From Adiantum capillus-veneris (taxonomy: Eukaryota > Streptophyta > Polypodiopsida > Polypodiales > Pteridaceae), in assembly GCA_014529385.2 (NCBI GenBank), contig CM043942.1:27303969-27367968 (forward strand): 64,000 nucleotides of DNA. The letters are read 5' to 3'. Below, piece by piece: positions 43,751-56,575 of the stretch. Made by a program: the position numbers and the translations under genes. The notes under the pieces were generated by a model. It was not told the DNA's origin, made no database searches, and worked only from the letters and a program-made list of their open reading frames with translations. Positions within the stretch are counted from its first letter, which is position 1. The number at the start of each line of letters is the position of its first letter.

Positions 43751-43795
<45 letters not shown>

Positions 43796-44270
43796 AAGGC
43801 AAACCCTCTCCACAAGAGGCATAAAGGACAATGTCAAGCCCCTAGCTAGGTTGCCCTCTTAGTGTGCCTGAAGCCTATTGGATGGCCCTTAGGGAGATCC
43901 AATGATCATTTAGATGCATGTAAATAATTAATTAAGCTCTCTCTCTCTCTCTCTCTCTCTCAAAGGGGAAAAGAAGGACACTTGTCCAAATGTTACCCCT
44001 ATTGCTTGATTTGACCATAGTGTGTGATTGGTCAGCCCTTGCATGGACCAACGAAATGCAAGCTAGAGTAAGGAGAGAGAGGGATCGACCAAGGCAAGGA
44101 AGGGGGTCCCATTGTTGCGTATTCATTTACACACTCTCACAATCTCTCATGTTGAGCAAGAACTCCATCTCCTTCTCCAAGCTTGAGAAGTAGAGAGCCT
44201 ACACCAACACCTCTTGGCTCTGGAATGCAAATTCAACCAAGAGTTGAGCTTCAATGGCATGCTCATCTTG
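43238..44270 (+). mobile_element. Diverged LTR related to family B, opposite orientation
   Basis: Starts TGTCATAAAATCTAAAATC. On this strand it follows the minus strand of the element B LTR: CAAATGATTTTCTCATATT, AAAAGACCTTAGGGTT, and CTCCATCTCCTTCTCCAAG. A CA tract at 43751-43793 and a CT tract at 43937-43961 lie inside. No internal region follows, so it is a solo or truncated LTR. Confidence 0.65.
43545..43700 (+). repeat. Minisatellite, AAGGTGCTTGTNGTGCTTGA unit
   Basis: About five imperfect units of roughly 30 bp within the family-B-related LTR. Confidence 0.75.
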
Positions 44271-44748
44271 ACAACATCAACAAATTAACATGCAAGGGTA
44301 TGACATCCACTCACACTTAGGCGCCACTCTTGTAGCGGCCACCTCATTCCCACCAACCCTCTCACTCTCGCTCACCACTCATCAATTAGTTCACGGTTTG
44401 CATTCTCTCCCAAGCACTCACACCCTCTAAAGGAGTCGATGGTGCAACGCCCTCTATTCAATATCATGGCATGCATGGGGCGGCCGTTCTTCACTGGCAG
44501 TCAATAAGGCACATGCAGTGGAAAAGTCAAACACACACCTTACCACATTCCCAACCTCATGCTACTTGGCTGCTAGTATGGTTGAATTTTTTTTTGATGG
44601 AGCACCGTCACACCAAGCTGGAAATCTATGCAACAGTTAGATTTGAGACCCGTATCCAAACCTTTATCACACACGCACACACCTAGTCTCAATCTCGTCT
44701 CTCTCTCTATCGAACTTTGGCTAATCACCATCTGACTATCTCTTTCTT

Positions 44749-44780
<32 letters not shown>

Positions 44781-45235
44781 CAGCAACCCCAAGCCACAAA
44801 CTCTCTCTCTCCAGCCATCCTCCAAACTTAGGTAGATGGCGCTACAACTACCAGCACCCCCCAACCCATTCGCACACCAGTCAAATCCTTAAGCAACCAC
44901 TTGACTGTAGCATCCTCAGTTTGCATGGTTGTTCATGCAGCCCATTGTGACGTAGTGGCCCCACTTTTTCACCCTCTCGGATCTTACCAGCCTCCCATAC
45001 AAATTGCAAGCAACTCACTGTCACACTCCTACGAGATCACTTTACTTTTTATTTTTACTATTATTATTTTCTTTTTTTTTCCCTACCACACGGTGCAAAC
45101 TCCAACTCTGGATCAACTTCCTCATCTGTAATAATGGTTGTCGATGCAGACTCTAACAAGGGGCACTTATCATTAGGGCAACCGTCGCCACCTCAAGGGC
45201 AAGTAGTTACCTGAGGGCAAAGGAAGATCGCAGTA
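44271..45235. other. Noncoding segment
   Basis: C- and CT-rich stretch with CT and CTAT tracts near 44747-44781. No gene recognised. Confidence 0.5.
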
Positions 45236-45240
45236 GAGGA

Positions 45241-46619
45241 TGTAATAGAATTAGCCTTCTAACTTGAGTTGGAGCGGAAACTGAATAACATATTGAGCAT
45301 TCCTTTGTGTGTAGATGTAGAGTGAGAAAGAAAGTGCTTGGATGGAGAGAGCAACACTAACACATCACTTCATTTACATGGCATGAACAATACTTGTAAA
45401 AGAGAGTGAGAGTTTAGAGAAATTGACACCAATAGAGGACCGGATTAGTTGGAGCCGGTCCCCCCCCTCCAATAGGCATTTGTATTATAGATTCTTCCAT
45501 GATGGAAGACTTGTTTACAATACAATTTTTTGATGAGGTGAAGATGGCAAGCTTCACTCACCAAGCATTAGCATGACAACAACATTAAACATGATTAGCA
45601 TGAACTTGAGAAATGCCCAGCCTCAATCCCAAGACCTCAAACACCATGAAAGGTGAGGAGAGCTGGTAGGGAGTGAGGAAGAAGAGAGAAGTAGAAGTAG
45701 CTCTATGAGAAAGCAATACCCCCTTGCACATAATCACTCATAGCTCTTGTAGCATAGATTAGCATAGTGATAATCAAGATTAGAGAGATTGATAAGAAAG
45801 CATAAGCATTCTCTTGTGTGAATTTGCATCCATAGCCAAGAGCTTGTTGTAGTAGGCACTCAACTTCTCAAGCTTGGAGAAGGAGATGGAGTTCTTGCTT
45901 CACAAGAGTGTGTGAAGAGAAGAATGAGAGAGAGAGAGATAGGTAGCTTGGTTGACCCCCTTTCCTAGGATTCCCTTGAAGCTCATTGGGTCATGTAGCC
46001 CTCTATCCAATGAGAGTTTGGCTCCCTTTGGGGCAAGTTGGGTAGTCTCTTGACAAGTTTCCTTCTTTCCCTCTTGTGAGGTTAAGCTAGCACACCCCTT
46101 GCTTAAGCACAGCCCTTGCCTACTTGAGCAGTGTGCCTCTACACCTGACATGTGGCCCCTTTCCTCTCATGAGAGTATGGGCCCTTGGTGAGGTGCAAAC
46201 ATACTACTCACATCCCTCCTTTGTAGGGCTCACCCCCTTCTTTGTAGCAAGATCTTTGAACTTGGTAAGCAGGCAGACCCCCTGCTTAAGCATAGCCCTT
46301 GCTTAAGCAAGCTTCCCCCCTTGCCTGCTTGGACCTTAATTGCCTAAAGTTTAAAAATTAAAGACTATGGCCTAAGGCTTTTAACACTTACCTTTGGAGG
46401 TTTAATGAAGCCAACCCTAAGGTCTTTTGATCCATTGGTTAGCCTTGCTCTTTGATAGACCATTTCTCATTTGGGCCCCTTTACCATTGGCCCCGGGTTG
46501 AAATAGATCTATAAGCACAACTGTATCTTAACCCTTGTTCCCGTTTATTCTCCCACATTAAGTGATCAGTTTAATATGAGAAAATCATTTGGGTTGGTTA
46601 GATATTAGATTTTATGACA
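45241..46619 (-). repeat. Element B 3' LTR
   Basis: TGTAATAGAATTAGCC...TTTTATGACA. Carries the same hairpin arms at 45437-45443 and 45455-45461. Confidence 0.93.
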
Positions 46620-46977
46620 TTACCACTCTCTTGAAATCATAGTCGTCCTCGATTATGAGGTAGAATAGATAAAATCGTAGTCATTAGTCAGTGTTACTTA
46701 GTGGGTAGAGGATCCCTTTTTACCCGACGACATCTTTCCAAGATGGATGACTAATCCATTTGGTGCTTGGGAGACATAGCTGCCTTTACCATGTCTTCTC
46801 TTTAGTCCATTTCATTCTCCCAAAGTAGAGTGACAATTTCTACTCAGTGTTTGAGAGACGTCGTCATCCCAAACATGATTCTAAGCATGCATACTATTTA
46901 AATTTGTGCACAATAAAAAGAGAACTAGTCTTATAAGACAAAAACATGGATCATTTAAAAGAAATTTGTACATTTAT

Positions 46978-48675
46978 TTATTCTAATGTAGCATTGTAAG
47001 CATTGACAAGGTTCATACTATCCTTAAGTTGTATTCCTTGCATCCATCTAGCATCTTCAAAAGGATAATTTGTGAATTTAATAAGATGTCGTCGGATAAT
47101 CTTACCATGTCGTAGTACCTTGTCTTCATGGCGAAGGAGAGCTTCGGGTTGTAGCACCTCTTCTTGGTCTTCAACTTTGGGAGGGTCTTCAATAATTGGT
47201 TCACTTGGTGGCTCTCCCTTGTAGGGCTTAAGTAGTCTCACATGAAAAGCATTGTGTATGAGCCAATGGTTGGGCAACTTGAGTTGGTAAGCCATCTCAT
47301 TGATGGGCTTCAAAATTTGGAAAGGACCATAATATCTTTTTGCTAGTTTAGCATAATACTTTTGATGGCCCATAGGATTTTTGCCCGTGGTTTGCCATAA
47401 TCGAGCCTTAGGAAACTTAAGCAAGACCCAATCATTTGCTTTGAACGTTAAGGCCCTTTTGTGCTTATCAGCAGCAGCTTTTTGTAGTTGTTGAGAGATG
47501 GATATAGCCTCCTTAATCTTTTGAAAAGATTCTTGTAGGTCACGGCTATACTCATCGACAACGAAGATCTTCCCATGTACTTTGAGTAGCAAGGGACTTT
47601 TAGGTCTTCCCTCAATGATCTCAAAAGGTGCTTTTCCCGTAGAAGTATGTATAATATTATTGTAGGCATACTTTACAAGAGGTAAGTACTTTTCCCATTG
47701 TGAGCGTTGATCTACTTCGATAACATAAGTCTTGAGTAGATCGAGTATCGTAAGATTGGCTATCTCACTTTGGCCATCCGTTTGTGGGTGATAGGCCGAA
47801 GAGAAATTCAATCTTGTTCTTAGATTTTCAAAGAGACCTTTCCAGAAGTTACTGGTCATTCTAGGACCTCTATCCGACACGATAGATGTTGGTAATCCAT
47901 GATGTTTGAAAATCTGAGATATGAACAGAGTTTCCATTTTGTGTGCCTTAATAGTCTTTTTGACAGGAATAAAGTGTGCTTGCTTGCTAAACCTGTCGAC
48001 TATTGTCCATATTCCCATATTCCCATGGATAGACTTGGGTAATCCAAAGATGAAATCCATGGATATACTCTCCCATGGTGAATTTGGGATAGGCAATGGC
48101 TGGAGTAATCCAGGTTGCTTCCCTCTATCATATTTGGTCTTTTGGCATACTACACATTTTGAAACATACTCTTGTATGTCCATTTTCATGGTAGGCCAAT
48201 AGAAGTACGTCTCTACTCCTCGGAGAGTAGGTTGAATACCTCTATGCCCTGCATATGGAGGAGCATGGGATTCATACATTACTTGCTCACGAAGGGAATG
48301 TGTAACACATAGCCTATTGCCGTGGAGAAGATAACCATCCTGCAAGGTGAATGGTTCCTCTTTCTTTCCCATAGCAATGGCTGACATTATGTCTCTAAAG
48401 TCAGGGTCAGTAGCATATTCATCTATCATAGAAGATAGATCATTGTGAGTAGCTATAGACACCACATTAACTTTTGGTCGTCGTGAAAGTGCATCAGCCA
48501 CTTGATTGTGCTTACTAGCAATGTGAGCAATATGAAAATTAAATTGCGAAAGCATCATGAAATACTTGAGACTTTGGTGGTCAGTTCGTAGAATAAATGA
48601 AGTCCCCAATAGGTAGTGCTTCGATCTGTCTAGGGTATGTAGAACAACTAAAATCTCTTTCTCATAAATGCCCAA
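46978..48675 (-). pseudogene. Element B RNase H C-part, integrase and chromodomain
   Basis: A 565-codon open frame. RNase H (EKEILVVLHTL, RTDHQSLKYF), the integrase zinc domain (GHRGI, CVVCQ), MDFIFGLPK, SIVSDRGPRM and HPQTDGQSEIAN, then a C-terminal chromodomain-like HGKIIRRHLIKFTNYPFEDARW. It is separated from the RT frame by one stop. Confidence 0.9.
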
Positions 48676-48678
48676 GAC

Positions 48679-49866
48679 TCATTCGTCAGTATCGAGCCTT
48701 CGGCTCTCATATGCTATGGCATGCCCTTCTTGAAGCAAAACTGCTCCAAGGCAATCACCACAAGCATCACATTGGACCTCAAATGGTTTTGAGAGATCCG
48801 GAAGCACGAGCACTGGTTGGGAAGTAAGCTTCTCTTTGAGCTTATCAAAAGCATTTTGCTTATTAGCAGTCCATACATACCTAACGTTCTTCTTAGTTAA
48901 GTCGTGTAGTGGTCCTGCTACTTGAGAGAATTTTGCTATGAAGCGTCTATAGTATGCGCACATACCAATAAAGCTTCTTAGCTCATGTAGATTCCTTGGG
49001 TTAGGCCATGCCTTTATGACCTCTAACTTGGATGGATCCATACGGATACCATCTTGAGAGATAATATGACCTAGGTATTGAATCTCTTGAAGGAAAAATT
49101 CACTTTTCTTTTGGTTGAGAAAAAGCTTATTCTCCCTCAATGCTTGAAAAATCACTTGGAGATGGTGCTTATGTTCCTCTAAAGACTTGGAATAGATGAT
49201 GATATCATCAAAGAACACTCCAATGAATTTTACGGTACGATCTAAAAAATTTCTCCATTAGACGATTAAATGTAGCTGGTGCATTAGTCAAGCCAAAAGG
49301 AATGACTAGATATTTATAAAGACCAAAGATTGTGCGAAACGTGGTCTCTAGGATATCTTCATCCACTATCCTTATTTGATGATAGCCATTCTTAAGGTCA
49401 ATCCTACTGAAGTAGGTAGAGCCTTGTAGTTTATCAAACAGATCTTCTACCCGAGGCACGAGAAATTTGTTTTTGATAGTGATATGGTTTAGTGCTCGAT
49501 AGTCCACACACATACGGTATGTACCATCCTTCTTTTGCACTAAAAGGACTGGAGAACAAACGGGAGAGGAACTAGGCCTGACCATCCCTTAGTCGACCAA
49601 TTCTTGTACTTGCCTCATGATCTCCTCTTGTTGAGCTTGAGAGACTCAATAAGGAGGCTTCTTAGGCGGTGAGCTTCCTGGAAGGATCTCAATACGATGG
49701 TCATCATCCCTCCTTTTGGAGGTAAGTCCATACGGATATCATCGATGAACACATCTTGGAATCCTTTTAGAAAATTAGACAAGTCTAACTCTTCAGATAT
49801 TTGACACCGCCTAAGAATCATGCTTGGGGAAAGGTAAAAGAGCATGATGCCTCCTAACCAGGTCAT
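48679..49866 (-). pseudogene. Element B reverse transcriptase and RNase H start
   Basis: 49866-49615 is the pre-RT region, 49585-49208 has [12 protein letters not shown] and [13 protein letters not shown], and 49218-48679 has [12 protein letters not shown] and VQCDACGD. The frame shifts near 49210 and is stopped at 49588, 49650 and after DTDE near 48679. There is no recognisable protease D-S/T-G upstream. Confidence 0.88.
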
Positions 49867-49916
49867 TGAGAGTTGATGTATTTGACCATCTCTTCAGGTT
49901 ATCCCACACAGAATTG

Positions 49917-50893
49917 CTACCTTTGCTCGGCAAAGTCTATCTTTTGAAAGACAGTGGCCTTGAGATGTAAATCCCAAAACTTGTCTACATACTTGTGGAT
50001 AGATTCATGAGAGAGAAGCTTCAAGCTGTGCCATTCGGTAAGCACTTTGTCCTTTGCATCGCTTGCAAGGAATTGCTTCATGATGGAAACTCGTAGATTT
50101 TTCCATGTCCTTGGGGCTTCACCTTTGCCACGGAGGCTAGCCCACCATTGACGAGCTGATTTTTGAAAGTGCATAGCTACATGGCATAGCTTGGAGGACT
50201 CCGTAAAGCCCTCGTCTCAAAAAGCTGCATCAAATTGCTGGATGAAGGTCAACACTTTGTCGGTAGCACCAAAGGTGCCATCATAGGTGAGAAAAGAGAT
50301 AGTCTTTCCTCCCTCCTTGAACTTCTTTAGCTTTTGGGACCTTCGCCATGCATGGAATGATTTGCGATGTCCTCCCCTCTTGTATTCTCTAGGAGAATAG
50401 CCATAACTTTCGTCAGAAGAGGAGGAAGGTAAAGAAGAAGGAGAAGAGGGTGACCTCTTCCTAGCCCTTTTCTTCCTTTGTTTCCTCTATTCTCTTTCGG
50501 AATGACGAGGAGAAGGACTGTGTGTTGATCTTTTCTTCTTGGGAGGAGTGGGTGATCGTCTGGATTGCTCTCTTCGTGGAGCCACTTCTTCAGAGGAACT
50601 TAAATTTTCATTGCTTTCTTGCTCTTTGGATTCCTCCTCTCGAATGGGAGAGAGTCTTCTTTTGGGGTCTCTTCAAGAGGCCTCCTAAGCTCTCTCTCCT
50701 CTTGGAGAGGAAGGGAATTTCCATAAGCACGAAGTTGTTGAGTAACTTAGGCTTGCAAAGCAGGGTTGCCCATAGCTTGCTGCAACCTAGTGACAAGATA
50801 ATTCACAAACATGGGAGCATCATCATTAGCACCTTCATGTGCAAAATCAAAGCTATCAATATTCATTCTACTCTCTTGATTATTGTCAGCCAT
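49917..50893 (-). pseudogene. Element B gag, truncated
   Basis: ATG at 50893 opens MADNNQESRMNIDSFD. Several stops follow. The Retrotrans_gag core is in 50174-49917 (LCHVAMHFQKSARQWW, then VDKFWDLHLKAT). No zinc knuckle is found before the RT region, so the nucleocapsid part has been lost. Confidence 0.8.
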
Positions 50894-51293
50894 GTTAACA
50901 AAATTTATGTATGCACTTAGTGTATGCTTTGGCAATTCAAAACTTTAGTTGCCACTCCTCTTAGCCTTTGAAAATTGACTTGTAAGTATCTACACCCACG
51001 GCTCAACGTGTTTAATTATAGAGAGTAGAGGAGTAGGTCTAGCATAGCAGAGTTGTCAAGGGCTAGCTCCTTTCGGACTTCGTATGGCTCAATAATGGTA
51101 AAGCCGTAGGCAAGTCTAAAAGGACTCCATTATTAAGTCCAAAGCTTCTGAGGTGTGCACCATATCCAAATAGTGGGCTCAACAAAACCAATAATAGATC
51201 CCAGTTCCACTTACCCTAATATAATTAACAACATCAACTATGTATAGGCTACTTAAGGACCTCTCTTCTTAAGCAAGAGAAGAGAAACCAAAT

Positions 51294-51306
51294 GCTCTGA
51301 TACCGA
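51294..51306 (-). other. Element B primer binding site
   Basis: The minus strand reads TCGGTATCAGAGC next to the 5' LTR. The expected T at the second position of the 12-base site has changed. Confidence 0.85.
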
Positions 51307-52718
51307 TGTAATGGGATTAGCCTTTTAACTTGAGTTGGAGAAGAAAATGAATAACACATTGAGCATTCCTTTGTGTGTAGATGTAGAGTGAGAAAGAAAG
51401 TGCTTGGATGGAGAGAGCAACACTAACACATTACTTCATTTACATGGCATGAACAATACTTGTAAAAGAGAGTAAGAGTTTAGAGAAATTGACACCAATA
51501 GAGGACCGGATTAGTTGGAGCCGGTCCCCCCCTCCAATAGGCATTTGTATTATAGATTCTTCCATGACGGAAGACTTGTTTACAATACAACTGTTTGTGT
51601 TCCTTGGACCTTCTTGATGAGGTGAAGATGGCAAGCTTCACTCACCAAGAATTAGCATGACAACAACATTAAACATGATTAGCATGAACTTGAGAAATGC
51701 CCAGCCTCAATCCCAAGACCTCAAACACCATGAAAGGCGAGGAGAGCTGGCAGGGAGTGAGGAACAAGAGAGAAGTAGAAGTACCTCTATGAGAAAGCAA
51801 TACCCCCTTGCACATAATCACTCATAGCTCTTGTAGCATAGCTTAGCATAGTGATAATGGATATTAGAGAGATTGATAAGCAAGCATAAGCATTCTCTTG
51901 TGTGGATTTGCATCCATAGCCAAGAGCTTGTTGTAGTAGGCACTCAACTTCTCAAGCTTGGAGAAGGAGATGGAGTTCTTGCTTCACAAGAGTGTGTGAA
52001 GAGAAGAATGAGAGAGAGAGATAAGTAGCTCGGTCGACCCCCTTTCCTAGGATTCCCTTGAAGCTCATTGGGCCATGTAGCCCTCTAGCCAATGAGAGTT
52101 TGGCTCCCTTTGGGGCAAGTTGGGTAGTCTCTTGACAAGTGTCCTTCTTTCCCTCTTTGAGGTTAAGCTAGAACCTCCCCTTGCTTAAGCACATCCCTTG
52201 CTTAAGCACAGCCCTTGCCTGCTTGAGCATGGTGCCTCTACACCTGACATGTGGCCCCTTTCCTCTCACGAGAGTATGGGCCCCTCGTGAGGTGCATACA
52301 TACTACTTACATCCGTCCTTTGTAGGGCTCGTCCCCTTCTTTGTAGAAAGATCTTTGAACTTGGTAAGCAGGCAGGCCCCCTACTTAAGCACAACCCTTG
52401 CTTAAGCAAGTTGCCCCCTTTCCTGCTTGGACCTTAATTGCCTAAAGTTTAAAAATTAAAGACTATGGCCTAAGGCTTTTAACACTAACCTTTGGAGGCT
52501 TTAATGAAGCCAACCCTAAGGTCTTTTGCTCCATTGGTTAGCCTTGCTCTTTGATAGACCATTTCTCATTTGGACCCCTTTACCCATTGGCCCCGTGTTG
52601 AAATAGATCTATAAGCACAACTGTATCTTAACCCTTGTTCTCGTTTATTCTCCCATATTAAGTGATCAATTTAATATGAGAAATCATTTGGTTTGGTTAG
52701 ATATTAGATTTTATGACA
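51307..52718 (-). repeat. Element B 5' LTR
   Basis: On the plus strand TGTAATGGGATTAGCC...TTTTATGACA. The hairpin with arms GGACCGG (51503-51509) and CCGGTCC (51521-51527) is followed by a C run. Confidence 0.93.
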
Positions 52719-52723
52719 GAGGA

Positions 52724-53369
52724 GGTTGAGAAGGAAAAGTTTCATCGTGTTTGTTCTACAATTATAAGTGAAAGCATCCCCATCATCATGAGGTTGAGAG
52801 GTTACATGCTTGACTAGAACCCTTCACCTCCTTTTTTAGCGCAACTCCAACATCAGTGAGCCCAAAGCCAACCTTTTTTTTGGTTTTTTTTTTGGACATT
52901 CCACATCCACCAACTGAGAGATGTCGCTCGAAAGACAGCCACCTTGAGATGTTCAGGAGACACTGATTGAATCAAATTGGACCCTGCCTCTCATAGCCCA
53001 TGAGTCGGGTGAAAATGAAGTTGCAAAGTTGTACAATCAAGGGTATAGTTCTTTTTAGTGTCTTCTAAAGCTTTAAATCGAGCTCTTTCTTTTTTTAATA
53101 TCGAGCCTGAATGGGTGAGACTATAACAATCTCGCTATTATCGTAAGATCATACTAATTGTGCCCTATATTATCTAGGTCTAACAAAAGAGAATGGTATT
53201 TAGTCTCACTATATTTTTTGGGTTAAGCTTTGCCCTGTAAAATTGTCTGATCATTGCTGGAACTCTTCATTTAGCTTATTGTAATAAGAATACTGACTTA
53301 ACTATCATATTCCTGTTAAGTATGGAGCCTGATTTACCCTTGTAATTTTCTGTGGTAAAAGCGCACATT
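52724..53369. other. Noncoding, nothing recognised
   Basis: AT-rich stretch with no motifs of known genes. Confidence 0.45.
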
Positions 53370-54110
53370 TGTAAGGCCCCCATTATGAGGAGAAGCCATC
53401 GTGCGTGAAGGAAAATCACTCACCGGAAACCAAAAATTTTCACGGACAAGAATCAGGGGCAACTTTAAAGGCCTCGGGGGCGGAGGTCCCCGAGACTTTT
53501 TTTCGACGGAATATTCTTTTTCGCCGGAATATTATGGCCGGACGGCGGCCGGAAAGTGGTCGGAAAACAACCGGTCGGTTGGCCGGTAGTCAATGGCCGA
53601 TGGCCGGTGGTCGGAAGTCAATGGCCGGTGGCCGGTGGCCGAATTCAATGGCCGGTGGCCGAATTCAAAAGCGGACTTGTCTTCTCAAGGGCGGCCACAC
53701 ATGGGCGGATTGGAGGGTCCGATTTGGACTTATTCGCACAAGGGCGGCTACACATGGCTGTCTCTCATAAGAGAGGGCAGCCCTTTTGGCCTATAAAAGG
53801 AGGCCATTTCTACACACATTTTATAGTGTGTGAAGTTGATGCAACAAGGTGAGTGTGAGGTGGTGAGAGTGAAGCAAGGCGGGAGCTCCATTAAGGGTAT
53901 AATCCCTTTGTAAACTACTTCTTATTTTGAAGTACTAAAGCCATTGAGTGGCTGCTTTCCCGTGGACGTAGCCCACATTGGGTGAACCACGTATATCGTG
54001 TGTACTCTCTCTCTCTCTACTCTACTCTATAATCTCGTGTATATAAATCTGTCTCTCTCCATTAAGTAATCTACTCAATTATCTATTTAGCTACGTCTTA
54101 TTTCCTAACA
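53370..54110 (+). mobile_element. Copia-like LTR with GGCCGGTGG minisatellite
   Basis: Ends TGTAAGG and CCTAACA are near-inverted. It has TATA box CTATAAAAGG at 53791 and the copia R/U5-type phrase GTGGACGTAGCCCACATTG with GAACCACGT. Upstream of the TATA box is a minisatellite of GGCCGGTGGCCGAATTCAAT words (53525-53665). No matching target duplication was found, so it may be a truncated 5' LTR. Confidence 0.65.
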
Positions 54111-55489
54111 ATTCCAACATATGCGTAACTCATAGGCACAAAGTCTCTCTCTTATGTATCCAATGATCTATCCACATATTCATTACAATTGAGTACTTCC
54201 AGGCTTAAAGAGCATGCACCTATACATATGTTTGCCACTTTTTGTGCACTTTCGTGTATCCATGCATTCCATGATTGGATGTAAGCACGTATTTATGACT
54301 CTCTCTCTTTATCTTTGATTTCTTGCACCGATTCGCACCACACAGCAGCACGTGCTAACAAGAGACTAGCCACCCAAGACCTCACCCACCTCTCTTCTGA
54401 CATACCCACTTTTCACAACCGCCTTCTATCACTTTCATACCGCATACGTGCCAACTTCCTTAGAACCTACTCTCAACGATACTGATGGTGTCTACCTTTT
54501 CCTATGCTTCTTCTTGTCTATCCATGGATACTCCGTCTTCCTCATATCTAAATTATATGAATTCAACATTAGAGAGTATTATTGCACCAAAAATGAAAAA
54601 TAATTCAACAAAATTGCTTTGCCTAGCCTATATAGTGCAATACTTGTGATTATTTCTAACAAATATACAACACGTTATGAAAGACCCTTTCGTTCTTTTT
54701 ACAACCTTGTCAGGTATTATATTTATCGTTAGTTTATACTTTAAACTTCAATAATTAGAGACTTCCAAGTGATCAAATACCCCCACTATAAACTTGTTTT
54801 TTCCCCCTTTTTCACCCTTTCTTGAATGTTCCAAACTGATATTGACCTACACTGCATAATTTTTGCCATCAGTGACATCATGACCGAGTTTAAGCATCAC
54901 ATATATTTAATGAGAATATGCTAGAGCACAATCTTATGGCTCAAGATGCATTTGGCTTTAATATTCTTGCAATAATCATGACCACATGAGGGCTCTGACA
55001 AAAAATACTTATAACTACCTACACTCAAACCAAATGCTATCTCGATCATTAGAATGCAAATACAACTACGTAAGCAGCTACCTACCATAAGCATCTCTTT
55101 CATCACTATTTGTACAAACTATTAGCTAAATAATGTTTGGTTATACCGATAAGCAATGATGTAATTATATTTTCACTTTAATTGCTCTACATGTATCATT
55201 AATATTCCATCATATGGTATAATGATAGTGAAATTGTTTCTGTATAGTACTTGTTGATATAATTTCATCTATTTACTTCTGTATGACATCCATGCTACTG
55301 TTTCTAATACTCCTCTATAGATGGTTAAGGTAAAACATATGAAAATAAGGATGTTAATTAAATATTATATGTATTTGTAAATAATGTAGTTTTTGATACT
55401 TACAAATATGTGGAGTTTTTCTTGTTTTGGAGACTAATAGTTTTCACAACGCAGGCAGAAAATACAAGTAAACAGTCTCAACTGACACG
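54111..55489. other. AT-rich segment, no gene recognised
   Basis: Possibly the internal region of the preceding copia-like element, but no RT or integrase motif is visible. Confidence 0.4.
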
Positions 55490-55829
55490 TGTTGATTATG
55501 AGTTGGCTACTACCTTTTCCTTCAAAAAAACCTTTAGTTGATTTGGGACAAGTGTCAACATTTGGTACACACTTCATTGTACAACCTACTCCAATTTGGT
55601 ACTGTTACCATATACATGTGGTAGTGATGTGTGTGAACACACTAGGACCGCCGGGGCATTTTTTCCCTCTTTAGGAGTTTTTTTCCCCCGAGCATTGTAT
55701 ATACGCCCATCACTCTAGGGCTATCTATCTTTCCATTGCACACTAAGTAACACACTCTCTATTGTGTGCATTGAGCTTCCTTCGTCTTCTCCAAGCTGTG
55801 TGTGTTTCTCTGCAACCCTAATTCCAACA
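55490..55829 (+). mobile_element. Copia-like LTR, 340 bp, followed by tRNA-Met primer site
   Basis: Starts TGTTGATTATGAGTTGG and ends ATTCCAACA, giving TGTTG/CAACA ends. TATA-like GTATATACG at 55697. The primer site TGGTATCAGAGT follows at 55832-55843. The internal region is lost after about 500 bp. Confidence 0.7.
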
Positions 55830-55843
55830 ATTGGTATCAGAGT

Positions 55844-56575
55844 AGGTTACGTCCTCCCGGGCTTAGTCGCCAGATGCTCCAGCACACGCCTGCTCACTTT
55901 CTCCGATTATAGTGAGGTTTGGCGAGCGTTCGCAAGGCGACAAATATTTTGGGTGAGCTCTTAGAGCTCAATCTGCTCAGATTTCTGATTCGAGCTCATT
56001 TCGGCCTCCATTTCCACTACAGGCAGGTCTGCACATGCAATTTTGTCATTTTGTGCAGAATTTTTGTCAGTGTCTATTTCTGCTAGCAGGTGCCTTACAG
56101 CCTTCTACGGTTTGTGCTATATAGCACGTGTTGTTCCTGCTCTGTTTCTCCTATTTTCGGGCAGTTTTCACATCAAGTGCAACATTTACCATTGCTGACA
56201 ACAACACAAATGTCTTTAAGATGTTTGTTGTTGTTGAGGACAGGTTGGATTAGGGAGGTAAATGGCACCCAATTGAGGCTCTTGATAACTCTACGGAATA
56301 ATCTCAATGAGCACTCCACACACACACATATGAGTGGTGCAAGTAGACGATGTGTAGGGAGGGAGTAATCAAAAGAAGAAAAACACTAAAATTCAAATGC
56401 AAGTAATACTAATGAATGATGCTCATTCAAAGAGCTTATTAGAGAGCAAATGCACCTAACCACTTGCTTAATCAAACATTTAATGAGGGTGTGGCTCAAT
56501 GGGCTAACACCATGAACATATCTCATAATCATAAGCTGATCAAGAAGTAGATTAGGAAATGCTAATAATGTCAAA
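55844..56575. other. Truncated internal regions of two abutting LTR elements
   Basis: The left part follows the copia-like primer site, the right part precedes a minus-strand primer site. No gag or pol motif is retained. Confidence 0.4.

Larger units (their letters stand above)
45241..52718 (-). mobile_element. Element B: chromovirus with both LTRs and target duplication, decayed
   Basis: 7478 bp. The 5' LTR (51307-52718) and 3' LTR (45241-46619) are highly similar. GAGGA at 45236-45240 and 52719-52723 is the target duplication. The primer site (51294-51306) reads TCGGTATCAGAGC on the minus strand, one base off the usual TGGTATCAGAGC match. A purine-rich tract on the minus strand lies at 46620-46633. 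Gag, RT, RNase H, integrase and chromodomain remnants are present. The gag C-terminus and the protease are missing. Confidence 0.94.
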
